A stretch of DNA of 64,000 nt from Gimesia sp. (GTDB lineage: Bacteria; Planctomycetota; Planctomycetia; Planctomycetales; Planctomycetaceae). Shown in pieces: positions 8,512 through 17,350 of this stretch (its first letter is position 1; every line of letters starts with the position of its first letter). Where the stretch lies: contig NZ_JAVJSQ010000019.1 in the NCBI RefSeq assembly GCF_040219335.1, positions 248,001 to 312,000 on the forward strand. The letters are read 5' to 3'. Both the position numbers and the translations under genes were made by a program. A model generated the notes under the pieces. The model was not told the origin of the DNA, ran no database searches, and saw only the letters and a list, made by a program, of their open reading frames with translations.

Positions 8512-8871
8512 TTCCGGTCTCGATAGAAGCAGTGGCAGTGAATACTCAGTGTGGATCGCGATCGTGCCAGTTCAGGTAGACAGCCATGAGCTCAACGAAG
8601 ACTGCAGCATCGACGACACGAAGAGAGCAGGAAATCGAGGGTGTTCAGTTTCTGTTCACATCGGTGTGGTGTGGCCAGTTGGCTACGCGAAATGGATGAC
8701 TGCAGGGGCTTGCGTACCTTAGCGGCGAATTCTAAGTGTAAAATAATTGCTGTCAGCGTCAACACATAAGTGCTTGTCTCCCCTTAAAAAAAGTGAGACA
8801 AGCACTGACTTTTGAATGTTGTTGACAAATCGTCCGCTGGGCAGGCCGATATATCAGCTTGTGCTGATCAA
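8512..8871. other. Intergenic stretch without a gene
   Basis: No convincing coding frame. It should hold the promoter of the diadenylate cyclase gene (minus strand). The only clear structure is the inverted repeat at 8769-8806. Confidence 0.6.
8769..8806 (-). terminator. Long inverted repeat, likely terminator
   Basis: AGTGCTTGTCTC 8769-8780 and GAGACAAGCACT 8795-8806 form a perfect 12-bp stem around a 14-nt A-rich loop. It lies 66 bp beyond the stop of the secreted-protein gene on the minus strand. A clean T-run is missing on that strand, so factor-dependent ending or an RNA-stability role is possible. Confidence 0.6.
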
Positions 8872-9813
8872 TTACTGGGCTTCGGTGGTCTGTTCTTTCT
8901 GAGCGACTTCGGTGGGATCGACCAGCGTTTCCAATCGAGTCGAGACCGCCCGCATCGCTCCTTTTCCGTCAAATACGCCTACCTGGGCTTTATCCAGTGA
9001 GACATCCTGGGAAATAATCACACCCCGGTTAATATCCAGCTTGATGGTTCCGGAAGGTGTTTTCTGAATCAGCTGCATGCTCAACTTCGGGTCGTTGAGC
9101 CGGGTCATGATTTTGGTTTTGAAGGTGATTACAGCCAGGCCATCTTCTACCGATTCCAGCGTAAAAGTACGCCGTACAGGCACTTTTTTACGCAGAGTCT
9201 TGCTGAGGGCCACTTCCACATCCAGTTCGTCTTCCCAGGTGCCCCTGACTTTGACCTCTTCTTCAGGCAACGGGATCAGGAAGCCCAGACGACGCGTTTT
9301 TTCCTGGTCCAGCTTGCCTGGCGCCTGGGCTTCTTCAAATTTCGCCCCTTCGCCATCGACTTTCAGTTCCTGGATGGAAATCACTTTACCCAGCGGTGAA
9401 TAGACAATGCGTGATGGCTTGCTGATATTCGCCCGGATCGGTTTAAACTGTTCCAGATCTTTCTCGGGATTTTGTTCACTGTCGAATGTTGCGGGAGTCG
9501 CATCGTCGAACTGAACCTTCATTTTGACGCGGTCGATGCGGGTTTCCAGGGTCCCATTGCCTTCTTCATTCACGGAAATCACACGATAATGCTTTAACGT
9601 GTTCGAAGAGTTCGCGGAGGTCTGCGTATCCTGGTTGAGCTGAACCGTAATCTTGTTCTCGGTTTCAACCCGGTAATGGACAAACTCGTTCGGAGTGAAT
9701 TTATAGCGGAGCGAATAGCTCTTCGCGTCTTCATCCGCAGCAGAGGTGACAGACAGTGGTGCTGAAAACTGGCTCAGCATGAGGGTCAGTAGACAGAACA
9801 CAGTAGACCGCAT
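8872..9813 (-). CDS. Secreted hypothetical protein, DUF6263-like
   Basis: 313 residues from the ATG at 9813, chosen because GGAAGGAG lies just upstream and a normal Sec signal peptide follows (LLTLMLSQFSAPLSVTSAA, cut near AADED). An earlier in-frame ATG at 9897 would put 28 odd residues before the signal. The mature part is a beta-rich protein with YSLRYKFTPNEFVHYRVETE at its start and a late VITFKTKIMTRLNDPKLSMQ. This resembles DUF6263 lipoprotein-like proteins. Function is unknown. The C-terminal tail is Gln/Glu/Thr-rich. Confidence 0.6.
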   Translation of the reverse strand: MRSTVFCLLTLMLSQFSAPLSVTSAADEDAKSYSLRYKFTPNEFVHYRVETENKITVQLNQDTQTSANSSNTLKHYRVISVNEEGNGTLETRIDRVKMKVQFDDATPATFDSEQNPEKDLEQFKPIRANISKPSRIVYSPLGKVISIQELKVDGEGAKFEEAQAPGKLDQEKTRRLGFLIPLPEEEVKVRGTWEDELDVEVALSKTLRKKVPVRRTFTLESVEDGLAVITFKTKIMTRLNDPKLSMQLIQKTPSGTIKLDINRGVIISQDVSLDKAQVGVFDGKGAMRAVSTRLETLVDPTEVAQKEQTTEAQ

Positions 9814-9933
9814 CAGGGACTCCTTCCCGGAAAAGTTGGTGGTTTCTCCATAAACTGCGGTGAAAATAGCAGATCTGAATCTGCGTGGGGAGATCAATTT
9901 AGGACCGGAAGCGCAGTTTTTTCAGGTATTTAA

Positions 9934-10794
9934 CTATTCTGCTCCATATTTCGGCTGGCCTCCCCAGCCCAGCTTGCGATTCAGACGCGTATAGTAGTTG
10001 AATCCCGGAATCCGGGCCAGTTTGAATGCCACCGGAGCCCGCTTCAGTTCCAGGCGGTCACCAGAGGCATAGGGAACCTTGATCTGCCCGTCAATCACCA
10101 GCATCGCTCCTTCCGGTGCATTCGGGGAAGACAGCGAGTACAGGGCGTTTGCATTGTCAACCAGTGGTCGGTTGGTTGGCGTATGTGGACAGATCGGAGT
10201 GATCACAAACGCCTGCAGGTCCTGTTTCAAAATCGGGCCACCTGCCGAAAGACTATGCGCGGTCGAACCCACGGGCGTACTGATGATCAGCCCGTCGCCA
10301 CTGTAAGTCGTCACCAGCTCGTTATTCACCGTCAATTCGACATCGATCATCGACATCGCCCCGGCAGAACTGATTACCACCTCGTTGAGTCCCAGGTAGG
10401 TATTCACCGATCCGTCCGCCAGATAGTGCTTGCATTCGAACATCAGGTGCTCGACGATCCGATACTTGCGCTCCACGATCTGGGCAAAGTTCTTGCAGAA
10501 CCCGTCCGGAGTCAGGTCTGCCAGAAATCCCAGCCGACCCAGGTTCACACCAATCATCGGCAGCTGATTCAGTCCCATCTGGCGACAGGCACGCAGGATC
10601 GCGCCGTCGCCCCCCAGTACTACCACCAGATCGGCTTCGGAATCATCGGGTGTAAAATCTTCGATCACGGAGACTGCTGAGACATAGACCGAAGACTGGG
10701 ATTGCAGGTATGCATGGATCTGATCCCAGGCCGTCTGAATGTGTGCGCTTTGATCCCGCAGGAGGAACATCAAATTTAAAGGAGACTCAGACAT
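9934..10794 (-). CDS. nadK: NAD kinase
   Basis: 286 residues. It phosphorylates NAD to NADP in the cytosol. Signature motifs: GGDG at 61-64, NLGRLGFLADL at 84-94, LNEVVISSAG, and the nucleotide-binding GDGLIISTPVGSTAHSLSAGG with the following ITPICPHTP. Length is normal for the PpnK family. The ATG at 10794 has no strong ribosome site. An ATG nine codons in is possible, but it would remove part of the first beta strand. Confidence 0.93.
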   Translation of the reverse strand: MSESPLNLMFLLRDQSAHIQTAWDQIHAYLQSQSSVYVSAVSVIEDFTPDDSEADLVVVLGGDGAILRACRQMGLNQLPMIGVNLGRLGFLADLTPDGFCKNFAQIVERKYRIVEHLMFECKHYLADGSVNTYLGLNEVVISSAGAMSMIDVELTVNNELVTTYSGDGLIISTPVGSTAHSLSAGGPILKQDLQAFVITPICPHTPTNRPLVDNANALYSLSSPNAPEGAMLVIDGQIKVPYASGDRLELKRAPVAFKLARIPGFNYYTRLNRKLGWGGQPKYGAE

Positions 10795-11002
10795 AGTTTA
10801 CTTTCGGCACAAATTCAGCGTTGGTTAAACTCAGCGAAGTGTCAGGCATTATACGCTCCTGACAGCTCGTATCCAATGTCACACCTCCCTTCCCGGGACA
10901 GGTTCCCCTAAATCCCCTTGTGGCAACTGTGAATCTTCCGGCCAATCCGCTACGATTGAGCATTCGAACCGAACAGAGACCGTTAGCAAAATTCAGAGTA
11001 TC

Positions 11003-11656
11003 ATGAACTACTTTGCCCATGGAATGCGATTCGTCGATCGCCCCTATTTCCTGGCAGGAACCGCCCTGCCCGACCTCCTCTCCGTGGTAGATCGACGCGT
11101 CCGTCTGCGGATGAAAAACGTCGCCCCGTTTGTCGAAGAGACTGACAGCATCCAGGCCGAACTCGCCTGTGGCATCAAGCAGCATCTCGACGACGACCAC
11201 TGGTTTCACTCCACGCAGGGCTTCCTCGAAATCACCACCGATCTCTCGCTGCTGTTCCGCGAACTCTTTCAGAATGACGACTCCGCTCGCGTCGGCTTCC
11301 TCGGTCACATCACCACCGAACTTCTGCTCGATGCCGTCCTCATCGATCAGAACCCCGGACTGATCGACCGCTACTACGATGCGTTCCGGGAGATCGATCC
11401 CTTCGTGACACAACAGGCCACGAATCGCATGACAACCCGCGAAACCGATCAACTCAGGGCCTGGCTGGTGCTGTTCCATAAAGAAGCTTTCTTAAGAGAT
11501 TACCCGGATCCACAAAGAATGCACTTACGCTTGAATCAGGTCATGAAACGGGTCAAACTACAACCGTTACCGGAAGGTACGATCTCAGTTCTCAAAACAG
11601 GTCGGGAAATCGTAGAAAAGCGTCTCGACGATTTATTGCCGCCTGAGCATTTTTAA
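11003..11656 (+). CDS. Hypothetical protein resembling acyl-carrier-protein phosphodiesterase (AcpH/DUF479)
   Basis: 217 residues, no signal or membrane segment. The start MNYFAHGMRF and the clusters HLDDDHWFHST (about 72-82) and GHITTELLLDAVL (about 110-122) give a set of His/Asp residues arranged as in the helical HD-like AcpH fold, whose members begin MNxLAH. AcpH removes the phosphopantetheine arm from acyl carrier protein. The match is by pattern only, and the sequence is too diverged to name a substrate. It lies 26 bp upstream of the sugar epimerase gene on the same strand, so the two are probably co-transcribed. Confidence 0.5.
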   Translation: MNYFAHGMRFVDRPYFLAGTALPDLLSVVDRRVRLRMKNVAPFVEETDSIQAELACGIKQHLDDDHWFHSTQGFLEITTDLSLLFRELFQNDDSARVGFLGHITTELLLDAVLIDQNPGLIDRYYDAFREIDPFVTQQATNRMTTRETDQLRAWLVLFHKEAFLRDYPDPQRMHLRLNQVMKRVKLQPLPEGTISVLKTGREIVEKRLDDLLPPEHF

Positions 11657-11682
11657 TCTCCAGTGATTGAAAGATAACAACA

Positions 11683-12525
11683 ATGAAGTACGGCTTAAAC
11701 ATGCTGCTGTGGACCTCCGATGTGAATGAGTCCCATTTCGGACTGCTCGAGCAGATCAAAGGCTGGGGCTATGATGGCGTCGAGCTGCCTGTCTTTGAGG
11801 CGGATGAGAAAAAATTCGCTCAGGTCGGAAACAAACTGGAAGAACTCGGTCTGGGTCGCACCGCTGTCACTGTCTGCACGCCGGATGAGAACCCGATCTC
11901 CAGCGATCCCGCCATCCGCGAAGCTGGCCTGAATCGTCTTAAACGCATGATCGATATGTGTGCCGCCTCTGGAGCCACTCACCTCTGTGGCCCCATTCAC
12001 TCCGCACTCGGCGAATTCTCCGGCTCTGGTCGCACCGCTGACGAATGGAAGTACGGCCAGGAAATCCTCGCCCAGGCCGCTGACCACGCCCAGGCCAACA
12101 ACGTGATTCTGGTCTGTGAATACCTCAACCGCTTTGAATGCTACTTCCTCAATACGGCGGAAGACTGTTCTCAGTTCACCCGAGAAGTCAATCATCCGAA
12201 CCTGAAGATGATGTACGACTCCTTCCATGCCAACATCGAAGAGAAAAGTATCACCGAAGCTGTCAAAGTCTGTGCCGATCAGATGGTCCACGTGCACATC
12301 TCCGAAAACGATCGCTCCACCCCCGGCGAGGGGGGCGTCAACTGGGACGAAACCTTCGCTGCGCTCAAAGAAATCAACTACGACGGCTGGTTCACCATCG
12401 AAGCCTTCGGTCTGGCCCTGCCCGACCTGGCCGCTGCCACCCGCATCTGGCGGAAGATGTTCCCCACCGAAGAGCATCTGGCAACCAAGGGCCTCGAATT
12501 CATGAAGACCCGCTGGGAAGGCTGA
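11683..12525 (+). CDS. Sugar phosphate isomerase/epimerase, D-tagatose 3-epimerase-like
   Basis: 280 residues, a full AP-endonuclease-2-type TIM barrel. The metal-ligand pattern of the tagatose/psicose 3-epimerase group is visible: Glu in CEYLNRFECYF, Asp and His in MMYDSFHAN, His in VHVHISENDR, and Glu in FTIEAFG. The start MKYGLNMLLWT is typical of the group. It probably interconverts ketohexoses or inositol-like ketoses in the cytosol. It follows the AcpH-like gene closely and ends before a terminator at 12549-12585. Confidence 0.85.
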   Translation: MKYGLNMLLWTSDVNESHFGLLEQIKGWGYDGVELPVFEADEKKFAQVGNKLEELGLGRTAVTVCTPDENPISSDPAIREAGLNRLKRMIDMCAASGATHLCGPIHSALGEFSGSGRTADEWKYGQEILAQAADHAQANNVILVCEYLNRFECYFLNTAEDCSQFTREVNHPNLKMMYDSFHANIEEKSITEAVKVCADQMVHVHISENDRSTPGEGGVNWDETFAALKEINYDGWFTIEAFGLALPDLAAATRIWRKMFPTEEHLATKGLEFMKTRWEG

Positions 12526-12548
12526 GCCCGCCCCGACAATATGCTCAC

Positions 12549-12585
12549 AGAGAGTGGACCGTATCTCAGGTTCACTCTCTTTTTT
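12549..12585 (+). terminator. Intrinsic terminator after the epimerase gene
   Basis: AGAGAGTGGACC 12549-12560 pairs with GGTTCACTCTCT 12569-12580 (one G-T pair) around an 8-nt loop, followed by five T. Confidence 0.88.
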
Positions 12586-13425
12586 GATGCGCTTCATCAT
12601 TACCTCCCATTCCAGTTGTTTCCCTGTGGAAAATATCTCTACTTCCCCGTGTTTATCTGACTCGTTCAGTGCACAGGACTGCATAGACTGACCTTGATCC
12701 CCGCTTTCCGAATCGTAAAGTATTGCAATTGTGCTTCGCGCGCGAGGCGGACGATGCGTGCACTGAAAAACCGGAACATGCGACTCATCAGCACCTGAAT
12801 CACCGTCGATTTTCACCCCTTCTACACCGGAACATCCGCCACCGGTTCCCGTTGTCTCGTCAAATTTCAAATCATTTCGGAGCATATTCAAACCAACTCG
12901 CGGCACACTCACTGCACATTCAGCAGGTCTGAAAGTCATTTCAAAAGTCAAAACCCCTTGACCTCCCCATGCCCTTCCACAAAATACGAAGCAATGCAAA
13001 ACAACAACTCAAATCATTAGAAATTCGATCTACGAATCTGCCAGCAGCATCCCACACAAATCATCGGGTAACCCCGAATGCAATTCGGGGCGAGCAACGC
13101 GAGCAGGAAACGGTCAGGAGAAACCTGCCGTCCAGAAAACCACCGCGCAGCAAGGTGCCATGACAGCAACAATGAATCGTAAGCAGCGGCGCGAGCTACA
13201 CCAGATAAAAACCAGGCAGCACTGAACTGTCACGAGTCTCCTGTAAGTGAATACTGATAAAGCGAGCGAAATCTTGCCCTGGAGGACCCGTAAAAACAGT
13301 AATAAATGCAGCAAAGTGAGATGAACTTCAGATCATGAACAAAAAGAAATGACCATTTATTTCGGAGGGAGATGAGAATTGTGGGGATATAACCTTACAG
13401 TCATTCTGGTTGTTAGTAACGGATG
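12586..13425. other. Long intergenic region bordering the AT-rich island
   Basis: About 840 bp with no credible gene on either strand. The only structured part is the dispersed repeat at 13072-13117. The SAMD9-like gene ends at 13426, so this stretch is its downstream flank. It may be worn-out DNA left by the insertion. Confidence 0.55.
13072..13117 (+). repeat. Dispersed palindromic repeat, copy 1
   Basis: CCCCGAAT-GCA-ATTCGGGG (13072-13090) followed by CGAGC...GGAAACGGTCAG. The same layout recurs at 27201-27246. It looks like a REP-type intergenic element of this genome. Confidence 0.6.
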
Positions 13426-16400
13426 TTAAATTTGGTCTTTTACTGACCAAGCTCGTAAACCATCGTAACTAAATCCTATGAAACATGTTATACGTCGGTT
13501 TTCAGATTCACCTTTGTAGTGCCCAGATCGAGCGGGAACGAAAAAAGCTCTCAATCCTGAATCTATTTCTAATTCTCCAGACTCTGGCCCTTGGATGCGT
13601 CGTATGATTCCATTTACTCGTTCTAGTTTAGAAGGGTCAGTCCAAAACTGTTTATCGCTATCCCAATCACCCAGAGAATCCTGATGTATTAGACGTTTGA
13701 GCCCATCCCCAATACCTAGCCACTCAAAACTTTTTGAGCGATTCCGTCGATAACGCGAGCGAATACTACATTCCTCAAGACATTTAAGAGCGTTATCTTT
13801 GGCTAAGGATGACCCTTCAATTGCTTTTAGGCTATAGGCAACAAAGAGATAGAAAACAGGTTCTAGCGTGTCACTGTTTGCTCTCCAATATGCAAGCTTT
13901 TCTATTACAGTATCCAGGCTTGGAGGATGAAGACTCATTCTGATTGCTTGTAACCACAGCCGCAGGTTGCGTTCGTTATTTGGCTCTTCGTCAAGGTTAT
14001 CGTTCAGAAGTTTTAAGGATCTTTCTATCTCACTATTTTTTAATGATGTCCATTTTCTGTCACCACGCGAGAGGTAAGCCCAAATGATTTGTCGACGTAT
14101 TGGTGGACTATACACGTCTTGTCTTGTGAGCATTGAATCCCATCTCTGAAGAGCTGTGCTGTGGTCCCCATAAATAAAAGAAAGATCTGCTCTACATTTT
14201 TCTTCAAAGCGGCTCGGCTTTTCGCCTTCTCTGTTTTGCCTTACTTGTAGTAAGAGATCCTCAATGTATTCTACTCTTTCCCTGACCCATTTCGGCGTAG
14301 ATGGATTAGTTGCGGCAATGATGGGCTTACTTTTCTGTGTTTCTCCACAATAGTCAAGGATTTTTAGACACATTTGTACGTCGCTTATATAGCCGTGTTC
14401 ATCGTCTGGTTCGAGATCTCTAGCTTGCAAAAATGAATTTGCGGCATTTGCAGCATGATCAACAACATCTTCAATAGGTTTTTTTTCAGAAATTAGTTGG
14501 TAGACATATGCTCGAATTACCATCCCCTTCATATGATGTAGAATATGATCGTTTGGCTGTAAGGAGATCGCATGTTCTACGGATTCAAGGGCAGAATTGT
14601 GCTCTTTGAGAACAGTACTTAGAAAACGCCCGAGATGAGCCCAGAAATGAGCTTCTTCCGGAAAAGACTGGGTTAAGTATTTTAATACTTCAAGTCTTCC
14701 CTCTGGAGATGGTATTTTTTCTAATGACTCGGAGAAGTACACAGTCCCAGCGCGCTCAGATCCGAGTATTTCTGAATTATCTCTAAATACAAAGACTTGC
14801 CTGACAATATCTAATGATTCATCCGAGACTAGCGGATTAGTTCCCCTACAGAAGTCGATGAATTGAATAGACCATTTTGATAAATATTGCCCCCAAGCTT
14901 CTTGGTCTGCGTTGTTGGGAGTAAAAATCTGTCGCATACATTCTTCAGCGACTAAAGGGTGGACAGTCCTCCAATAGTTGGGTTTTACCTCAACTAGAAG
15001 CTCTAAGGTTGACGATGGGAATAGACTATTCATTTTGATGGGGCGGTTGGATGGGACGCCAAATTCTTCGGCGAAGAATAGTATCGGTATAGCTCTTTGT
15101 CCAAAAAAATGTGCAAGAGCCATGTAGCATATACATTTTTTTTGATTTTCTGATAAAGCTTCAATTCTGATGGATATATAATCAGAAAGTCGTACAAAAT
15201 TGCGTCCAAAGGCTACCAGGGCTAAGTAGAAAGGGGTAACAGTTTCTGGTGTGGCTTCTTGAATTACATGCCGTAACTCAGTTCCTCTAGAAGGTTCTTC
15301 TCTTTCTAGAAAATGCACAAATTTGTCAGCTTCTGATGGCGAGAGTTCACTCTCAAGATAGAGTGCTCTTTTTTGCTCTTTTGGTTTTCCAAATCGGCGG
15401 GTTACTTGCAAGAGAACTATAGGCAGGTGATTGGCTGCTATTGCTTCGTAAAGAGCATCTGCTTCACGGTCAGATATTGCGCCGGCGTCTACAACTAGTA
15501 GCATTGCTTTGTTGGTTAATGACCCAATGTATTTTAGTCTTTCAGAAGTCTCATTAGGAGTAGTTCGTAACAATTGCATACATGGATATTCTGTGTGAAG
15601 ATCCCACATAATCCGTCTTGCAATTGTAGTACCACCAGCACCAGGAGCATGGTAGAGGTTGATTCTGATTGATCCTCGACTTCCTAGGTCTGAGCGAACA
15701 GTACGAATCACTTTATTTGTTAGGTCTCTAGTAACGTCATAATTTAATCCGATTTCATACCATGAGATTTCATTACCTCTTAAAAACTCAGCACCTGTTT
15801 CGTGAACACCTTGTGAGCGTTGTCCTTCAGCTAGGTGTAGGATTTGAAGCTCCTCAGAGAGCCAGGCAAGCTTATTGTTTGGTATTGGGATGGGAGCGCC
15901 AGACGAAGAAGGTAATGAAACCTCTACACTTGAGGTGTTGTCTGGCTTACTCATTAAATGTTTAATTCCAAAACATAATTGTGATGTAGGAATAATAAAA
16001 TTAGAAAAATGAAAATTGTCTGCGATGGCTTGTAATTGGGAAGAAGGAGACTCAAGTATCATTGCTCCATTGAGTGATTCACCAAATGTAGCACTGATGT
16101 TAGTCATGATTGAATTCAGAGATTCTGTTGGTTTATTTGAATCCCATAAAACTAAGATAGAAATTGGCCGCGAAGTAGCGACGCGAGCCAATGAATGAAA
16201 AAAATGTTGGAGATCAAAGCCATACATTTTGTTCCATTCATAAAATTTTTCAGATGCAGGAATTGTTTCTGATCTTCCAGATATACCATTAGCACAATAC
16301 CAGTAAGTTCCATTTTCTATGTTTATAGATGGAGTATCGCCCTTAGTCACAAGATGAACAGACCTACGGCTGTTTATTACTGGTTGGACAAGTGATAGAA

Positions 16401-17151
16401 GCCCCGAAGAATCAGTTTCATTGTCAAAGTCGATTACGAAAGCCCAGTCGATGAGGCCTAACGCTTTTGGCAACTCGTCTAGCTTATCTTTTAGTTTAGT
16501 TACTATTAGACCATAGTAATACTTGGGGCTAAAATCTCCCATTTCGTCTATGAGATCATCCCAATGTGCTCCCTCTGGTATAGCTTTGCTAGGTTGTTCG
16601 TTACTAAACCATGAAAATATGAGTTTTTGGTCATCAGCAGTAGCAATATCATTCATCGAATTTCGACGAAAGTAAATCTGATGTTGACGTAAAGTTTGAT
16701 GTTGGTAGCTCGGTAAATCTTTTGAGGGTAGACAAGGTCCAATATTTTTATCTGGTGGAATTATTATTAGACCTATCTGTTTACCACAGTACTCATAGGG
16801 TAGATAGTAAAATCGTGGTATGGGATGGATCCAATCCGTAAACTTACTCTGAAGTTCAGCATCATCTATGTGAGATGATATTCCAGTGATTTCATAGGAA
16901 TTGTCCAGTTTTTTATTTACTCCAAGGATGATGTAAGAATTCTCATCTCGAGGAGTGTTGTACATTGAAATGATATCTTTAACAAACTCAGCCCTTTTAC
17001 GTTTTTGATCTTTTGTATCTGAAGCTGTGAAGTCATATTGAGCCTGTTTGAAGTCAATTGTATTGCCTTCCATACGAGAGAGAAGCTCTTCTACTTTGTT
17101 GTTGTCAAGTTGCAAATTATCACTCATAGAACTGTTTTTCTCGCTCATCAT
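13426..17151 (-). CDS. SAMD9-like AlbA / P-loop NTPase / TPR / OB protein, predicted STAND-type defence ATPase
   Basis: 1241 residues, single-gene unit. Residues ~15-180 are an AlbA_2/Schlafen-type domain (GNTIDFKQAQYDF 29-41, ENSYIILGVN 70-79, IYFRRNSMNDIA 159-170). Residues ~195-420 are unassigned, in the place where SAMD9-family proteins often have a SIR2-like domain. The P-loop is LYHAPGAGGTTIARR (499-513), with the Walker Lys replaced as in SAMD9 (GGTT), followed by Walker B-like MLLVVDAG (550-557). Residues ~830-1130 are TPR-like helices (EEAHFWAHLGRFL 832-844). The end (1191-1236) is an OB-like module with FFVPARSGHYKG and CFIGFSYDGLRAWSV. The gene is much AT-richer than its neighbours. 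ATG at 17151; 17148 and 17127 are alternatives. Confidence 0.8.
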   Translation of the reverse strand: MMSEKNSSMSDNLQLDNNKVEELLSRMEGNTIDFKQAQYDFTASDTKDQKRKRAEFVKDIISMYNTPRDENSYIILGVNKKLDNSYEITGISSHIDDAELQSKFTDWIHPIPRFYYLPYEYCGKQIGLIIIPPDKNIGPCLPSKDLPSYQHQTLRQHQIYFRRNSMNDIATADDQKLIFSWFSNEQPSKAIPEGAHWDDLIDEMGDFSPKYYYGLIVTKLKDKLDELPKALGLIDWAFVIDFDNETDSSGLLSLVQPVINSRRSVHLVTKGDTPSINIENGTYWYCANGISGRSETIPASEKFYEWNKMYGFDLQHFFHSLARVATSRPISILVLWDSNKPTESLNSIMTNISATFGESLNGAMILESPSSQLQAIADNFHFSNFIIPTSQLCFGIKHLMSKPDNTSSVEVSLPSSSGAPIPIPNNKLAWLSEELQILHLAEGQRSQGVHETGAEFLRGNEISWYEIGLNYDVTRDLTNKVIRTVRSDLGSRGSIRINLYHAPGAGGTTIARRIMWDLHTEYPCMQLLRTTPNETSERLKYIGSLTNKAMLLVVDAGAISDREADALYEAIAANHLPIVLLQVTRRFGKPKEQKRALYLESELSPSEADKFVHFLEREEPSRGTELRHVIQEATPETVTPFYLALVAFGRNFVRLSDYISIRIEALSENQKKCICYMALAHFFGQRAIPILFFAEEFGVPSNRPIKMNSLFPSSTLELLVEVKPNYWRTVHPLVAEECMRQIFTPNNADQEAWGQYLSKWSIQFIDFCRGTNPLVSDESLDIVRQVFVFRDNSEILGSERAGTVYFSESLEKIPSPEGRLEVLKYLTQSFPEEAHFWAHLGRFLSTVLKEHNSALESVEHAISLQPNDHILHHMKGMVIRAYVYQLISEKKPIEDVVDHAANAANSFLQARDLEPDDEHGYISDVQMCLKILDYCGETQKSKPIIAATNPSTPKWVRERVEYIEDLLLQVRQNREGEKPSRFEEKCRADLSFIYGDHSTALQRWDSMLTRQDVYSPPIRRQIIWAYLSRGDRKWTSLKNSEIERSLKLLNDNLDEEPNNERNLRLWLQAIRMSLHPPSLDTVIEKLAYWRANSDTLEPVFYLFVAYSLKAIEGSSLAKDNALKCLEECSIRSRYRRNRSKSFEWLGIGDGLKRLIHQDSLGDWDSDKQFWTDPSKLERVNGIIRRIQGPESGELEIDSGLRAFFVPARSGHYKGESENRRITCFIGFSYDGLRAWSVKDQI

Positions 17152-17224
17152 TTTAAAGAACGGGAATATGTGGTTAGAGGTTTCCGAATGAAATTGAAGG
17201 GGTTTTACGTAGGGTTAGATCATT

Positions 17225-17263
17225 TTTACATGATATCGATACAAGGTGTACATGTCATGTAAA
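17225..17263. promoter_or_regulatory. Inverted repeat upstream of the SAMD9-like gene, possible operator
   Basis: TTTACATGA (17225-17233) and TCATGTAAA (17255-17263) are perfect 9-bp arms whose centres lie 30 bp apart, about three helical turns. A further TACATG sits at 17249-17254. The site is 74-112 bp before the start codon, where a repressor or activator dimer could bind. It could also fold in RNA if transcribed. Confidence 0.45.
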
Positions 17264-17317
17264 TATGAACCAAAATACCGACAAATTCTGCTCGTTTTGT
17301 TGCGTAGTATTTGAGCG

Positions 17318-17332
17318 TCAAATTTAATTTGA
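17318..17332. repeat. Short AT-rich inverted repeat after the TauE gene
   Basis: TCAAAT-TTA-ATTTGA lies 19 bp past the TauE/SafE stop codon on the minus strand. It is too short and weak to call a terminator with confidence. It marks the change from GC-rich to AT-rich sequence. Confidence 0.35.
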
Positions 17333-17350
17333 TGTCGATTTCCAACCAGT

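Noticed and set aside
10787..11479. 230-codon minus-strand frame opposite the AcpH-like gene
   Set aside because: The plus-strand gene has a better start and conserved His/Asp clusters; the minus frame reads as antisense.
11695..12999. 434-codon minus-strand open frame opposite the sugar epimerase
   Set aside because: Shadow of the epimerase gene; composition is typical of antisense frames, and it crosses the epimerase terminator.
13426..17151. Reading the 1241-residue protein as a plain transcriptional regulator because of its AlbA_2 domain
   Set aside because: AlbA_2 alone occurs in many proteins; the P-loop, TPR-like and OB parts place it with SAMD9/STAND proteins instead.
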